A program made the position numbers and the translations under genes. 64,000 nucleotides of DNA from Anaerolineae bacterium. Its GTDB lineage: Bacteria > Chloroflexota > Anaerolineae > Promineifilales > Promineifilaceae. Below the pieces are notes generated by a model. That model saw only the letters and a list, made by a program, of their open reading frames with translations. It was not told the DNA's origin and searched no databases. This document shows positions 26,856 through 36,574 of the stretch, one piece after another. The stretch spans positions 1-64,000 of the forward strand of contig JAHDWL010000009.1 in assembly GCA_023384355.1 (NCBI GenBank), read 5' to 3'. Each line of letters begins with the position of its first letter. The first letter of the stretch is position 1.

Positions 26856-26897
26856 CAAAACAACCTTCAGGTAATTTCATGCCCGAAGGTTGTTTTG
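26856..26897. terminator. Bidirectional intrinsic terminator
   Basis: CAAAACAACCTTC (26856-26868) is the exact complement of GAAGGTTGTTTTG (26885-26897), a 13-bp stem with a 16-base loop, with A-tract and T-tract ends. It separates the end of the FNT channel gene from the end of the convergent CoA-transferase gene and can serve both. Confidence 0.85.
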
Positions 26898-26922
26898 CAT
26901 TGAACAGAGGAGACAATCGCTG

Positions 26923-28218
26923 TCAGAAATAACCGAGCTTTCGCGCCGTATGTGTCAGCTCATCGCGAAAATTTGGATGGGCGATGTTGATCAACGCCTG
27001 GGCGCGCTGACGAATACTCTTGCCGTAGAGGTTCGCCACCCCATACTCTGTCACGATATAGTGAACGTCGTTGCGAGTGGTTGTGACGCCGGAACCCTCA
27101 GGCAGCAGCGGTGAAATTCTGCTGATGGTATCGTTTTTAGCTGTAGACGGCAGGGCGATGATGGGCAATCCACCCTTGGAACGTGCCGCCCCACGGATGA
27201 AGTCCAGCTGTCCGCCAACGCCGCTATAAAATACCGGCCCCATTGAATCAGCGCACACCTGTCCGGTCAGGTCGACCTGCAGTGCAGCGTTGATTGCGAC
27301 CATGTTGTCGTTCTGGGCAATCTTGTATGGATCGTTCACATATTCGGTCGGGTGCAACTCGACAATGGCATTATCATTGACAAAATGATACAGGCGTTTG
27401 GACCCAAACAGAAAACCGGCGATCATCTTGCCCGGATGAAACGTCTTGCGACTACAGTTGATGATCCCTTGCTCGAACAACGACACAACGCCATCAGAAA
27501 ACAACTCGGTATGAATACCCAGGTCCTTGTGATTATGCAGGTTCAGTAACACTGCATCTGGAATGCTGCCGATTCCCATTTGCAATGTCGCACCGTTGGG
27601 GATCAATTCAGCGATGTGTTCACCGATCTGTAAATTGGCCGGCGAACTTGTTCCCTGGGGGGCCTCCGGCAGCGGGTAGTCTGTTTCCACTACGTGCGTC
27701 AAACGGCTCACATGGATGAAACTGTCGCCCAGCGTGCGCGGCATTTGCCGGTTCACCTCAGCGATAATCATCCTGGCCGATTCGGCGGCGGGCTTGGTCG
27801 TACCCACCTCGACCCCGAAGCTGCAAAAGCCGTGTTCATCCGGCGGCGAAACAGAAATTAACGCCGCATCAAGGGGTAAAATATCTCTCTGGAACAAGCC
27901 GGGGATTTCCGACAGGAAGATGGGCGTGAAGTCAGCCCGTCCTTCCTGCACTGCCTTACGAACGTTATGTCCAATGAACAAGGAGTTGTCCCGAAAGGAA
28001 CCTTCATATTTCGGATCGACGTATGGCGCGCCGATAAACGTCAGGATATGGATCAGCTGCACATCTCGCAGATCCGGCGCACGCTCACAGAGAGCGTCGA
28101 CAAGGATCGCCGGCGCACCTGCGCCACCGCCCAGATAGACGGAGTGACCGGATTGAATATGTGACATCGCCGTGCGGGCATCAACAACCTTCCGGCGGTA
28201 AATCGATTCCCAGTTCAC
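26923..28218 (-). CDS. 4-hydroxybutyrate/acetate CoA-transferase family protein
   Basis: A 431-residue member of the acetyl-CoA hydrolase/transferase family. The catalytic Glu lies at residue 238 in IHTELFSDGVVSLFEQG, the same numbering as in 4-hydroxybutyrate CoA-transferase AbfT. The N-terminal domain has SVYLGGGAGAPAIL, and TLQMGIGSIPDAVL and YSGVGGQLDFIRGA are also family segments. It exchanges CoA between carboxylates such as acetate, butyrate or 4-hydroxybutyrate; the true acceptor is not readable from sequence. It overlaps the end of the upstream alanine-dehydrogenase-like gene by 4 bp, so they form an operon. Use in acetate formation from acetyl-CoA made by NifJ is plausible. Confidence 0.87.
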   Translation of the reverse strand: MNWESIYRRKVVDARTAMSHIQSGHSVYLGGGAGAPAILVDALCERAPDLRDVQLIHILTFIGAPYVDPKYEGSFRDNSLFIGHNVRKAVQEGRADFTPIFLSEIPGLFQRDILPLDAALISVSPPDEHGFCSFGVEVGTTKPAAESARMIIAEVNRQMPRTLGDSFIHVSRLTHVVETDYPLPEAPQGTSSPANLQIGEHIAELIPNGATLQMGIGSIPDAVLLNLHNHKDLGIHTELFSDGVVSLFEQGIINCSRKTFHPGKMIAGFLFGSKRLYHFVNDNAIVELHPTEYVNDPYKIAQNDNMVAINAALQVDLTGQVCADSMGPVFYSGVGGQLDFIRGAARSKGGLPIIALPSTAKNDTISRISPLLPEGSGVTTTRNDVHYIVTEYGVANLYGKSIRQRAQALINIAHPNFRDELTHTARKLGYF

Positions 28219-29366
28219 TTGCCACCTCCGTTCTCGGCAGCTTCAAAACCATTGACGGCAGGCAGCGAGGTCTCAATTTCCTTCCCCAACGCGTGGGCTA
28301 CTTCCCGGCTTGACAGCTTGCCCTGGTACAGGTTTATTCCGGAAACCACATGCGGCATTCGCGACATCAATCCGATGATCCCATGCTCACCCAACTCAAG
28401 AAGGTACGGGATCAGGGAATTGGTCAATCCATAGCTTGTCGTTCGTGCGACCGCGGCCGTCAGATTAGGGACGCAATGGTGGATTATCCCGTCAACGATA
28501 TAGGTCTGATCTCTCAACGTCGTGGGACGGCTCGTTTCCGAGCAGCCACCCTGGTCAATCGAAAAATCAAGGAATACCGCGCCGGGACGCATACGCTGGA
28601 TCATGGCGCGGGTGATGATCACCGGCGCGCGACGCCCCGGGCTGAGCACCGCCCCAACGACCACATCGGAGAACTCGGTCACGCGTTCCAGATTGTAGTT
28701 TGTGGAAAGCATGGTTGTTACCCGGCCGTTGAGCATCTCATCAAGATGCTGCAACCGGTTGATCTCAGTGTCGAGAACCACGACTTGCGCCCCGACATTC
28801 AGGAATGCCCGGGCGGCATTGGTTCCCAGAACCCCTCCGCCGATGATAGCCACAACGCCGCGGGGAACACCGGGGATGCCGCTGAGCAGGGTGCCGCGGC
28901 CGCCGCCGTTGGTCATCAGCAACTGCCCGGCCACAACTGGTGCGAGGCGGCCAGCGACTTCGCTCATGGGCACCAGAATGGGGCGCTCACCGCCTGGCCG
29001 CTCGATCATCTCGCAGGCGATCGCGGTAATTTCCCTTTCCCGCAAGGCTTCCAGAAAGTCGGGCGAAGCCACTGCCATATGGAGGAAAGCAATGATGATC
29101 TGGCCGGACCGAAATAAGGAATGTTCCGCGGCCGTGGGGCGCGTCACTTTGATGATAACGTCCGACCGGCCATACACTTCGGCGGCCGAATAAACAACCC
29201 TGGCCCCGCTATGGCGATAAGTTTCGTCACTGAATCCGGCCCCCACACCAGCATTCTTTTCAACATAAACGGTATGACCGTGGCGAACCAGTGACGACAC
29301 CCCGGCCGGGGTCAGCCCAACCCTGGACTCCAGGTCTCGCACCTCTTTAGGTATACCGAATTCCAT
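28215..29366 (-). CDS. ald: Alanine dehydrogenase family protein
   Basis: A 383-residue NAD-dependent enzyme. Seen are MEFGIPKEVRDLESRVGLTP, the Lys in DVIIKVTRP, the His in IIAFLHMAV, the NAD-binding GGGVLGTNAARAFLNVGAQV and the family signature SIDQGGCSETSRPTTLRD. Alanine dehydrogenase interconverts alanine with pyruvate + ammonia. One family segment after the signature (usually PGAVPRTS) reads LTAAVARTTSYGLTN, so substrate preference may have drifted. It is coupled to the CoA-transferase gene (4-bp overlap) and divergent from the kor operon, across a gap carrying CRP-like sites. Confidence 0.84.
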   Translation of the reverse strand: MEFGIPKEVRDLESRVGLTPAGVSSLVRHGHTVYVEKNAGVGAGFSDETYRHSGARVVYSAAEVYGRSDVIIKVTRPTAAEHSLFRSGQIIIAFLHMAVASPDFLEALREREITAIACEMIERPGGERPILVPMSEVAGRLAPVVAGQLLMTNGGGRGTLLSGIPGVPRGVVAIIGGGVLGTNAARAFLNVGAQVVVLDTEINRLQHLDEMLNGRVTTMLSTNYNLERVTEFSDVVVGAVLSPGRRAPVIITRAMIQRMRPGAVFLDFSIDQGGCSETSRPTTLRDQTYIVDGIIHHCVPNLTAAVARTTSYGLTNSLIPYLLELGEHGIIGLMSRMPHVVSGINLYQGKLSSREVAHALGKEIETSLPAVNGFEAAENGGGK

Positions 29367-29534
29367 GATTTATTTCCTCCGGTTCAGTTCAACTTTCAAC
29401 ATTAGACGCATTTTACTCGGAATCAGGCGCGCCCCAGAAGTGTCGAAAGTAATCGTATCGACAGACAAAACTCACAGGTAATCTATTGAAAGAGGCTGTC
29501 CATCCAAGGATACCATCAATGCCTTTCTAAACAG

Positions 29535-29570
29535 GTGACTTTCCTCACAAATAGAACTGCCATATGTCAC
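29535..29570. promoter_or_regulatory. Two CRP/FNR-like palindromes between ald and kor operons
   Basis: GTGACTTTCCTCAC (29535-29548) is a perfect GTGA-N6-TCAC. CTGCCATATGTCAC (29557-29570) keeps the TGTCAC half. The two start exactly 22 bp apart, the same spacing as at the formate channel. They lie in the 405-bp divergent gap 29367-29771, about 200-235 bp before korD and 170-200 bp before the alanine-dehydrogenase-like gene. A further TCAC half with partial left arm occurs near 29476-29492. No gene was seen in the gap. Confidence 0.5.
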
Positions 29571-29771
29571 TTCAGGATATGGCCTTTCTATGCCATACTG
29601 ACCATAGATTTAGGCTCTTGCCCGGTGTTCCCGATCTTTGACATTCAGTTTGGCAGACGAATGATTTCAGGAGCGCCGATGAAACCCGCAAGCCCGCATC
29701 CTTTCCCCGCTCCCCACAAATGATTGCGAGAATACCAGGCACTGTTTCCCATTTCACCGGAGGTAAATTAG

Positions 29772-30089
29772 ATGGCAACTGGAAGAGTTGTAATTGATGT
29801 AGAACGGTGCAAGGGGTGTGAATTGTGTCGGCTGGCCTGTCCCCAGGATGTTCTGGCATACGCCGCAGAGTTGAACAGTAAGGGTTACAGGCCGGTAATT
29901 CTTCTGGACCCCCATCACGATTGCACCGGCTGCGCCTTGTGCGCCACGGTTTGCCCTGACGGCTGCATCACCGTCTACCGCGACATCAACGTCGACAAGG
30001 GGCGCGCGACAACCGGTCGGGCCACGACCGAATCAATCAATAATGTCCCAACACTCGCACAACACCCGGAGGTGCTCCCTCATGGCTAA
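29772..30089 (+). CDS. korD: 2-oxoacid:ferredoxin oxidoreductase, ferredoxin-like delta subunit
   Basis: A 105-residue protein with two [4Fe-4S] motifs, [12 protein letters not shown] and [12 protein letters not shown], the delta subunit of four-subunit 2-oxoacid:ferredoxin oxidoreductases. It carries electrons from the TPP-subunit cluster to external ferredoxin. The last ~30 residues are a polar tail. GGAGG precedes the ATG. It overlaps the start of korA by 8 bp, indicating translational coupling. Confidence 0.92.
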   Translation: MATGRVVIDVERCKGCELCRLACPQDVLAYAAELNSKGYRPVILLDPHHDCTGCALCATVCPDGCITVYRDINVDKGRATTGRATTESINNVPTLAQHPEVLPHG

Positions 30090-31197
30090 AGAATTGTTGA
30101 AAGGCAACATTGCCTTCGCCGAAGCCGCGATACGTGCCGGATGTGAAGTTTACTTCGGCTACCCCATCACCCCACAAACCGAACTTCTGGAGCATATGTC
30201 CCAACGTATGGTGGAACTGGGGCGCGTGTTCCTTCAGGCCGAAAGCGAAGTTGCGGCTGTCAATATGGTGTACGGCGCGGCCGCGGCAGGAGCCAGAGTA
30301 ATGACTTCCTCGAGCAGCCCCGGCATCAGCTTGATGCAAGAGGGATTCAGTTATATGGCCGCTTCAAATGTTCCCGCAGTAGTTATCGACATCATGCGGG
30401 GCGGCCCCGGATTGGGGAACATACAACCGAGCCAGTCGGACTATAACCAGGTGACAAAATCGGCCGGCCACGGCGACTTCCATCCTATTGTCCTGGCCCC
30501 CTCAACCGTCCAGGAAGCCATCGACCTGACGACTCTTGCCTTCGACCTGGCCGAGAAATACCGAACGCTGGTCTTCGTGATCGCCGATGGGACGATTGGC
30601 CAGATGATGGAACCGGCCGAGTTGCCGGAGATGAAGCCAGTGAAAACCGAACACCCCGCGTGGGCAGTCACCGGGGCCAAGGGACGACCGCGCAACGTAA
30701 TAACATCTCTCTTTTTGGGAGCAGAGGAGCTGGAAAAATTAAATATCGATCTGCAAGCCAAATTGCTGATGATCCAACAAGATGAGGAAGTGCGCTATGA
30801 CGCGGCTCATCTGGAAGGGGCTGAAGTAGTGGTCGTTGGATTCGGGACGGCGGCGCGGGTCGCCCAAACAGCTGTGAACCGCATGCGTGCCCAGGGACTT
30901 CCGGTTGGATTATTCCGCCCCATTACCCTATGGCCATTCCCGGAAAAAGAGATTGCCCAATTGCCTCAACTCTACCCGACGATCAAGACTATTCTGGTCG
31001 TTGAAATGAACGCCGGCCAAATGGTTCACGACGTGCGCGAGGCCATCGCCGGCCAGGTCCCTGTGCGATTCACCGGACGCATGGGCGGCATCGTCCCCGT
31101 GCCCGAAGAAGTTGAGGAGGAGATTCGACGCGTGCTCACATCGCTGAGTGCCGTCACGCCACGAAAGGAGGCAAGCAATGGCCGTGTTGCCCTTTAA
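30082..31197 (+). CDS. korA: 2-oxoacid:ferredoxin oxidoreductase, alpha subunit
   Basis: A 371-residue subunit holding the pyrimidine-binding and transketolase-C domains. The start MAKELLKGN at 30082 lies after GGAGGTG, inside the last codons of korD. Signatures are [37 protein letters not shown] and the C-terminal [17 protein letters not shown]. With KorB, KorC and KorD it oxidises a 2-oxoacid (2-oxoglutarate or a branched or aromatic 2-oxoacid) to acyl-CoA with ferredoxin reduction, or the reverse carboxylation. The substrate cannot be fixed from sequence alone. Confidence 0.92.
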   Translation: MAKELLKGNIAFAEAAIRAGCEVYFGYPITPQTELLEHMSQRMVELGRVFLQAESEVAAVNMVYGAAAAGARVMTSSSSPGISLMQEGFSYMAASNVPAVVIDIMRGGPGLGNIQPSQSDYNQVTKSAGHGDFHPIVLAPSTVQEAIDLTTLAFDLAEKYRTLVFVIADGTIGQMMEPAELPEMKPVKTEHPAWAVTGAKGRPRNVITSLFLGAEELEKLNIDLQAKLLMIQQDEEVRYDAAHLEGAEVVVVGFGTAARVAQTAVNRMRAQGLPVGLFRPITLWPFPEKEIAQLPQLYPTIKTILVVEMNAGQMVHDVREAIAGQVPVRFTGRMGGIVPVPEEVEEEIRRVLTSLSAVTPRKEASNGRVAL

Positions 31198-31996
31198 CGA
31201 ACAGAGAATCGATGACGTACCGGTGCGCGAGCGCCACGAAGAGCTTGTCTACAACCGCCCCAAGGCATTGACAGATCGCCACACCCATTATTGCCCGGGA
31301 TGCACTCACGGCATTGCGCACCGTCTTGTGGCCGAAGTCATCGATGAACTGGGGATACGGGAAGACACGATCCTCGTCGCATCGGTCGGCTGCTCGGTCT
31401 TTGCCTATAACTATTTTGAGGTTGATTCGTGTGAAGCCGCCCACGGCCGCGCACCTGCGATGGCTACCGGCGTAAAGCGGGTGCATCCCGACAAGATAGT
31501 TTTCACCTATCAGGGAGATGGCGATCTCGCTTCCATTGGCATGGGCGAGATCATCCATACCGCTGCCCGTGGGGAAAAGATAACAACCATCTTTATTAAC
31601 AATGCCGTCTATGGCATGACAGGCGGACAGATGGCCCCCACCTCATTACCAGGACAAAAGACAACATCTTCTCCCTTCGGACGTGACCTGATGCTGTGTG
31701 GCGCACCCATCCGCGTGGCCGAGCTTATTGCCAATCTCGATGGCACGGTCTTTTCTGTTCGCCGAAGTCTCCACGATGCCCGCCATATCATCCAGGCCAA
31801 AAAAGCCATTCGTACAGCTTTCGAGGCTCAGATAAAGGGCCTTGGTTTCAGCATTGTCGAGTTGCTGTCGTCCTGCCCGACGAATTGGGGAATGACGGCA
31901 ACGGAATCTCTCGACTGGATCAGGGACAGCATGATTCCCACTTATCCGCTAGGCGACTACAAGATAGCGCCGGAATTGGTGACCAAGAAAAGGTAA
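31178..31996 (+). CDS. korB: 2-oxoacid:ferredoxin oxidoreductase, beta (TPP) subunit
   Basis: A 272-residue subunit that binds thiamine pyrophosphate and, in this family, the internal [4Fe-4S] cluster. Seen are [13 protein letters not shown] (first cluster Cys pair), [13 protein letters not shown], the TPP-Mg motif [16 protein letters not shown] and [15 protein letters not shown]. The start at 31178 is chosen for AAAGGAGG just upstream; it overlaps the korA end by 20 bp. A PLP aminotransferase gene follows before korC. Confidence 0.92.
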   Translation: MAVLPFNEQRIDDVPVRERHEELVYNRPKALTDRHTHYCPGCTHGIAHRLVAEVIDELGIREDTILVASVGCSVFAYNYFEVDSCEAAHGRAPAMATGVKRVHPDKIVFTYQGDGDLASIGMGEIIHTAARGEKITTIFINNAVYGMTGGQMAPTSLPGQKTTSSPFGRDLMLCGAPIRVAELIANLDGTVFSVRRSLHDARHIIQAKKAIRTAFEAQIKGLGFSIVELLSSCPTNWGMTATESLDWIRDSMIPTYPLGDYKIAPELVTKKR

Positions 31997-32042
31997 GGGC
32001 GTCCGTACGGCTGTGCCCACGACACACTGAAGGAGATAACCT

Positions 32043-33395
32043 ATGACAACTCCCTGGAATCATCGCTGTGCCCAACGAATGAAGTCGATGAAAGGGTCAG
32101 CGATTCGCGAATTACTCAAGCTGACAGAAAGCCCGGATATCATATCTTTTGCAGGCGGCATGCCCGCGCCGGAAGTCTTCCCGGTTGCGGCGTTTCAGGC
32201 TGCGACGGAGCGCGTTCTGGCCCGGCAAGGCAAACAGGCACTCCAATACAGCGCTTCGGAAGGCTACCGACCGTTGCGCGAGTGGATCGCCGGTAAGATG
32301 GCAAATTACGGGATCGAATCTGCACCGGAAAACGTCCTTATCACCAGCGGTTCTCAACAAGCACTTGATCTGCTGGGTAAGGTTCTGATTAATCCCGGCG
32401 ATCTTATCCTTACCGAAAAGCCGACCTACCTGGGCGCATTACAAGCCTGGCGCGCCTATCAGGCTGAGTTCACGACCGTACCCGTCGACAACGACGGATT
32501 ACAGGTTGACCTGCTTGAGGAGGCCCTCACCGCCGGCCCGAAATTCATGTATATCCTGCCGAACTTTCACAACCCCGGCGGAGTAACACTCTCACTGGAA
32601 CGTCGCTGCCGGTTGATTGAGTACTCAGACCGGTATGGAATACCTATCATCGAAGATGATCCGTATGGCGAATTGAGATACGAGGGTGACCATCTGCCTC
32701 CGCTGGTCGTTATCGACGCCGAGCGGTTCAAACACCGGCATGGCCGAGGTGTGGAGACGGAGCGATACTTCGACGAAACACCACCGGCTAACGGCAACGG
32801 CCGTGCTTATATGCGCGGCAACGTCATTTATCTGAGCACCTTCTCCAAAACTTTGGCGCCGGGTCTGCGATTGGCGTGGGTGGTGGCTCCGGTCGAGGTT
32901 ATTCAACGCTGCATTGTCGCCAAACAAGGCATGGACCTGCACACGGCTACGCTCAACCAGTTAATCGCCCATGAGATCCTGACCGGGGGAGAAGAAGGCG
33001 ATGATTTCCTGAAAGGACACGTTCGCTTGATTCGAGAGGTCTATCGCGAGCGGCGCGATGTCATGGTGACGGCGATGCGTCGTCACTTCCCCGCCGGGGT
33101 GACCTGGACTGAGCCGGCTGGAGGGCTGTTCCTTTGGGTAACGTTGCCGGAATATCTGGACGCGGCCGAGATTCTCAAGGAAGCTGTAGCGAGAAAGGTC
33201 GCCTACGTTCCTGGAGCTTCGTTCCATCCCGCCGGCGACGGGCAAAACACGCTGCGCCTTAACTTCTCTTTCTGCTCGCCGGAAAAGATCAATGAAGGCA
33301 TCAAGCGATTGGGCGAAGTGTTCGACCGCGCAATTGAGCAACATGAAGCGGCCGAATCGAGCGGGGCAATTCCCACGCTGGATGTCGCTTTCTAA
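32043..33395 (+). CDS. PLP-dependent aminotransferase (LysN/2-aminoadipate-like) inside the kor operon
   Basis: A 450-residue fold-type I aminotransferase. N-terminal SFAGGMPAPEVFP, the cofactor region SGSQQALDLLGKVL, PNFHNPGGVTLS and IIEDDPYGELRYEG match the MocR/LysN-like subgroup. The PLP Lys is in STFSKTLAPGLRLAW. About 30 extra polar residues follow the DDPYGELRY strand (around residues 225-260). It lies between korB (46-bp gap) and korC (18-bp gap), on the same strand, with AAGGAG before the start. It could feed the Kor complex by turning an amino acid into its 2-oxoacid, or run in reverse for amino-acid synthesis. Substrate unknown. Confidence 0.9.
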   Translation: MTTPWNHRCAQRMKSMKGSAIRELLKLTESPDIISFAGGMPAPEVFPVAAFQAATERVLARQGKQALQYSASEGYRPLREWIAGKMANYGIESAPENVLITSGSQQALDLLGKVLINPGDLILTEKPTYLGALQAWRAYQAEFTTVPVDNDGLQVDLLEEALTAGPKFMYILPNFHNPGGVTLSLERRCRLIEYSDRYGIPIIEDDPYGELRYEGDHLPPLVVIDAERFKHRHGRGVETERYFDETPPANGNGRAYMRGNVIYLSTFSKTLAPGLRLAWVVAPVEVIQRCIVAKQGMDLHTATLNQLIAHEILTGGEEGDDFLKGHVRLIREVYRERRDVMVTAMRRHFPAGVTWTEPAGGLFLWVTLPEYLDAAEILKEAVARKVAYVPGASFHPAGDGQNTLRLNFSFCSPEKINEGIKRLGEVFDRAIEQHEAAESSGAIPTLDVAF

Positions 33396-33413
33396 CAGGC
33401 AGGATAACTCACT

Positions 33414-33962
33414 ATGGAGACATCGATTATTATCTCTGGTTTCGGCGGGCAGGGTGTCCTGTTTGCCGGGCAATTGCTGGCTTACGCAGGTATGAGCGCC
33501 GGCAAAAATGTCACGTGGATCCCGTCATATGGACCTGAAATGCGCGGCGGCACTGCGCACTGCGTCGTCACGATCAGCGATGAGCCGATCGGCGCGCCCA
33601 TCGTCTCACATCCGGACATCGCCATCGTTCTCAATCAGCCGTCATTCGATAAATATGAAAGGTTGGTCAAAACCGGTGGCCTGCTGGTAGTTAACAGCTC
33701 GCTCATCGACAGCGAATCTACCCGCGTTGATATCGACGCCGTTCACGTGCCGGCAAACGCAATCGCTGAGGAGTGGGGCACCGGCAAAATGATGAACATG
33801 GCCACACTGGGCGCGATGCTGGCGACCCGGCCTGTTCTCCCGCTCGACATCGTTGAAGCAGCTCTGGTTGAACACCTGCCTGCCGGCAAGCAGCACCTCG
33901 CAGAGGCAAACCTGCAAGTGATTCGTCACGGATATATGGTCATCGCGCCGGTCACCGGCTGA
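33414..33962 (+). CDS. korC: 2-oxoacid:ferredoxin oxidoreductase, gamma subunit
   Basis: A 182-residue gamma subunit with [16 protein letters not shown] and [15 protein letters not shown], both typical, and the acyl-CoA/CoA-binding fold expected for this subunit. It completes the Kor complex, although separated from korB by the aminotransferase gene. A hairpin terminator begins about 30 bp after the stop, so the operon is korD-korA-korB-aminotransferase-korC. Confidence 0.92.
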   Translation: METSIIISGFGGQGVLFAGQLLAYAGMSAGKNVTWIPSYGPEMRGGTAHCVVTISDEPIGAPIVSHPDIAIVLNQPSFDKYERLVKTGGLLVVNSSLIDSESTRVDIDAVHVPANAIAEEWGTGKMMNMATLGAMLATRPVLPLDIVEAALVEHLPAGKQHLAEANLQVIRHGYMVIAPVTG

Positions 33963-33992
33963 CAATTTCCCGCAATATAATCTCACTGAAGA

Positions 33993-34025
33993 TGCCCTGC
34001 TGCCTGTGAGGGGTGGGGCATTTTC
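33993..34025 (+). terminator. Intrinsic terminator of the kor operon
   Basis: ATGCCC (33993-33998) pairs with GGGCAT (34017-34022), with an AAG/TTTTC continuation and a T-run after the right arm. The loop is 18 bases. It stands 31 bp after the korC stop. Confidence 0.6.
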
Positions 34026-34040
34026 ATGGTGGAGGTTAGT

Positions 34041-34075
34041 TGACGGGTCAAGATTGATTCCTGTAAAATGTCACT
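34041..34075. promoter_or_regulatory. Palindromes upstream of fhs
   Basis: CTGTAAAATGTCAC (34062-34075) carries the TGTCAC half seen in the other control regions. TTGACGGGTCAA (34041-34052) is a perfect palindrome with a shorter spacer (TTGAC-GG-GTCAA). The two centres are 22 bp apart, as in the other pairs. They end 58 bp before the fhs ATG, the closest position to a start codon among the five regions. The left element differs in spacing and may belong to another factor. Confidence 0.4.
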
Positions 34076-34132
34076 TCCAAATCCTTCCCACTTCGCGCCA
34101 CAAAACAAAGTGGCACCATTCCTAGGAGAATT

Positions 34133-35914
34133 ATGAAACACGCCCACAAGCGCCTATCCCCTGTCCCTTCTGATTTGGACATAGCCCAGGCTGCGGAACC
34201 CAGGCCAATTTCCGAGATCGCGGCCGAGCTTGGCCTCAGCGACGACGACTTGATTTATTATGGAAAATACAAGGCGAAGGTCCACCTCGACACGCTGCCG
34301 AAGTTGGCGAACCGCCCCACCGGCAAGTATGTCGATGTCACCGCCATTACGCCGACGCCTCTTGGAGAAGGAAAAACGACGACCTCTATCGGCCTTGTGC
34401 AGGGATTGGGCGTGCTTGGTTATAAATCGATCGCCTGCATCCGCCAGCCAAGTATGGGGCCGACCTTTGGTATCAAAGGCGGGGCAGCCGGCGGTGGTTA
34501 TAGCCAGGTCATCCCGATGGAAGATATCAATCTCCATCTGACCGGCGATTTTCACGCCATCACCGCAGCACATAACCTGGTCGCGGCAGCCATCGACGCT
34601 CGTTGGTACCACGAAGACCGAATGAGCGACGAACGGTTGGCCAAGGTCGGGCTGAAACGGCTTAACATCGATCCCTATCGAACCACATGGAACCGCGTGA
34701 CCGACACCAACGATCGGGCCTTGCGCAAGGTCATTGTCGGCCTTGGTCCTGAAGAAGATGGACGGCCGCGCCAGTCTGGTTTCGATATCACGGTTGCCAG
34801 CGAGATCATGGCCATCCTCGCATTGGTCAACGGCGACGATTACAAGAGCGCCCTGAAGGACCTCAGGACACGCGCGGGGCGCACGGTAATCGGCACCAAC
34901 AAGGATGGTAAGCCGATCACCCTGGATGACCTTGAGGTCGCCGGCGCTGTTACCGTTATGATGAAGGACGCCCTGCATCCAAATCTGCTGCAGACGCTTG
35001 AAGGGCAAGCCGCCTTCGTCCACGCCGGGCCATTCGCCAATATCGCTCACGGCAATTCGTCGATCCTGGCTGACAGGCTCGCGCTGAAACTGGGCGACTA
35101 TGTGGTGACGGAATCAGGTTTCGGCGCTGATGTCGGCATGGAGAAATTCTTCAATATCAAATGTCGTTATTCGGGACTTCTCCCTGACTGCGTCGTGCTC
35201 GTGGCCACGATCCGCGCCTTGAAAATGCACGGCGGTGGGCCGCGTGTTGTGGCCGGACGGCCGCTCGACAAAGCCTACACCGAAGAAAACATCCCGTTAC
35301 TTGAATCCGGTATGGCAAATCTGGCGGCCCACATCCGCAACGCGAAGCGCTTCGGCATCCCTGTCGTCGTAGCCGTTAACCGGTTCCCGACCGACACTGA
35401 CGCTGAGGTTGAGGCGGTAATGCGCGGCGCTGTCGCGGCCGGCGCGGAAACGGCCGTCATGAGCAATCATTGGGCAGAGGGTGGCGATGGGGCTGTTGAA
35501 CTGGCCGAAGCTGTGGTCGCCGCTTGCGAAAAACCGTCGAACTTCGAATTCCTCTACCCGCTCGAACTGCCCATCAAGGACAAGATAGAGATCATCGCCA
35601 AGGAAATCTATAGCGCCGGATCGGTCGTTTACGAACCGCTGGCTGAAAAACAGATTCAATCCTATGAGGAGAACGGCTTCGGCAATTTGCCGATCTGCAT
35701 GGCAAAAACGCACCTGAGCATCAGCCACGACCCGAACCTGAAGAACGCGCCATCAGGCTACACCCTGAAAGTCCGGGAAGTGCGGGCCTCTGCTGGTGCG
35801 GGTTTCATTTATCCGCTGCTGGGCGAGATGCGCACCATGCCTGGTCTGGGTACACGGCCGGTGTTTATGAACATCGACGTCGATGAAGACGGCAAGGTTG
35901 TGGGTCTCTCCTAA
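34133..35914 (+). CDS. fhs: Formate-tetrahydrofolate ligase
   Basis: ATP-dependent formation of 10-formyl-tetrahydrofolate from formate, 593 residues (family usually ~560). The ATP site [20 protein letters not shown] is present, followed by [34 protein letters not shown] and [24 protein letters not shown] stands 5 bases before the ATG. It is a single-gene unit closed by the terminator at 36007-36050. It connects formate to the C1-folate pool and, in methyl-branch metabolism, to the corrinoid module that follows. Confidence 0.97.
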   Translation: MKHAHKRLSPVPSDLDIAQAAEPRPISEIAAELGLSDDDLIYYGKYKAKVHLDTLPKLANRPTGKYVDVTAITPTPLGEGKTTTSIGLVQGLGVLGYKSIACIRQPSMGPTFGIKGGAAGGGYSQVIPMEDINLHLTGDFHAITAAHNLVAAAIDARWYHEDRMSDERLAKVGLKRLNIDPYRTTWNRVTDTNDRALRKVIVGLGPEEDGRPRQSGFDITVASEIMAILALVNGDDYKSALKDLRTRAGRTVIGTNKDGKPITLDDLEVAGAVTVMMKDALHPNLLQTLEGQAAFVHAGPFANIAHGNSSILADRLALKLGDYVVTESGFGADVGMEKFFNIKCRYSGLLPDCVVLVATIRALKMHGGGPRVVAGRPLDKAYTEENIPLLESGMANLAAHIRNAKRFGIPVVVAVNRFPTDTDAEVEAVMRGAVAAGAETAVMSNHWAEGGDGAVELAEAVVAACEKPSNFEFLYPLELPIKDKIEIIAKEIYSAGSVVYEPLAEKQIQSYEENGFGNLPICMAKTHLSISHDPNLKNAPSGYTLKVREVRASAGAGFIYPLLGEMRTMPGLGTRPVFMNIDVDEDGKVVGLS

Positions 35915-36006
35915 ATTTCGGGCGGTTCGCTCTCCGGCGGTATGGAGACAAGCAGAATTGCACCCGTCCGCCCAAAGCTAATTTAGCAATATTTGAGCTA
36001 AACCGG

Positions 36007-36050
36007 ACACAGAGACGCAAGGGGTTGCCCATGCGTCTCTGTGTTTGTTG
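36007..36050 (+). terminator. Intrinsic terminator of fhs
   Basis: ACACAGAGACGCA (36007-36019) is exactly complementary to TGCGTCTCTGTGT (36032-36044), a 13-bp stem with a 12-base loop followed by TTGTTGTT. It stands ~90 bp after the fhs stop. Confidence 0.88.
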
Positions 36051-36151
36051 TTAAAACAATAACACCTCACCGGTGAGCCGGCGATAACCAGAATCGTAAT
36101 AGTCGAATCGCGCACTCACCAAACGAACCAGGCCTCATTTTGGGTAACATT

Positions 36152-36454
36152 ATGACATCAGTCCAAATCATGTATTGGCACGATATACCTGTCCAGGTTC
36201 GAGCGGGAGGACGGCGCGACAGGGCAAGCATCGAACTGCCCAAACGATTCCAGCTGGCAGTTGATAATGCAGCCATGGCCGCCGGGCTGGTCGGCACAGA
36301 TGCCTATCTGGCCGGTTTTGAGTGGAGCGAGCCGGTCGATCGCGAAGGGTCTCCATCAGAAGTTGCCGCTGCCGTCGCCAGCGAACTGGAAGCAACCTTT
36401 CCGACAATTGATTGGCGAAAAACCGCGGCGATAATCATGGCGAAAGAGGGATAG
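36152..36454 (+). CDS. Small PF13769-like ('virulence factor' domain) protein
   Basis: A 100-residue protein (MTSVQIMYWHDIPVQVRAGG onward). The opening strand with YWHDIPVQV, the acid-rich middle and the closing WRKTAAIIMAKEG resemble the small domain named 'virulence factor' in Pfam. Despite the name, it occurs in harmless bacteria beside corrinoid and C1 genes; its biochemical role is not established. I take the ATG at 36152 rather than the TTG at 36140. It stands directly ahead of the corrinoid reactivase, corrinoid protein and methyltransferase genes, so a part in corrinoid methyl transfer is inferred from context. Confidence 0.65.
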   Translation: MTSVQIMYWHDIPVQVRAGGRRDRASIELPKRFQLAVDNAAMAAGLVGTDAYLAGFEWSEPVDREGSPSEVAAAVASELEATFPTIDWRKTAAIIMAKEG

Positions 36455-36480
36455 ATGACACGTGCCTTCTTCTCGTTTGG

Positions 36481-36508
36481 TTGTGCGTCCGTCAAGTCGT
36501 GCTAGAAT
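36481..36508 (+). promoter_or_regulatory. Candidate sigma-70-type promoter before the corrinoid module
   Basis: TTGTGC (36481-36486) and TAGAAT (36503-36508) are separated by 16 bases, a tolerable -35/-10 pair, 66 bp before the reactivase start. Only the eye supports it. Confidence 0.3.
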
Positions 36509-36574
36509 CCATCATCCCCAACGCCAAACGCGCAGCAGGCAAGTGCAGTTTGGCTCAACAGATAGAGCAGTGTC

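Noticed and set aside
29572-29859. Minus-strand frame of 95 codons across the korD start
   Set aside because: It is antisense to korD and the operator region and has no recognisable motif.
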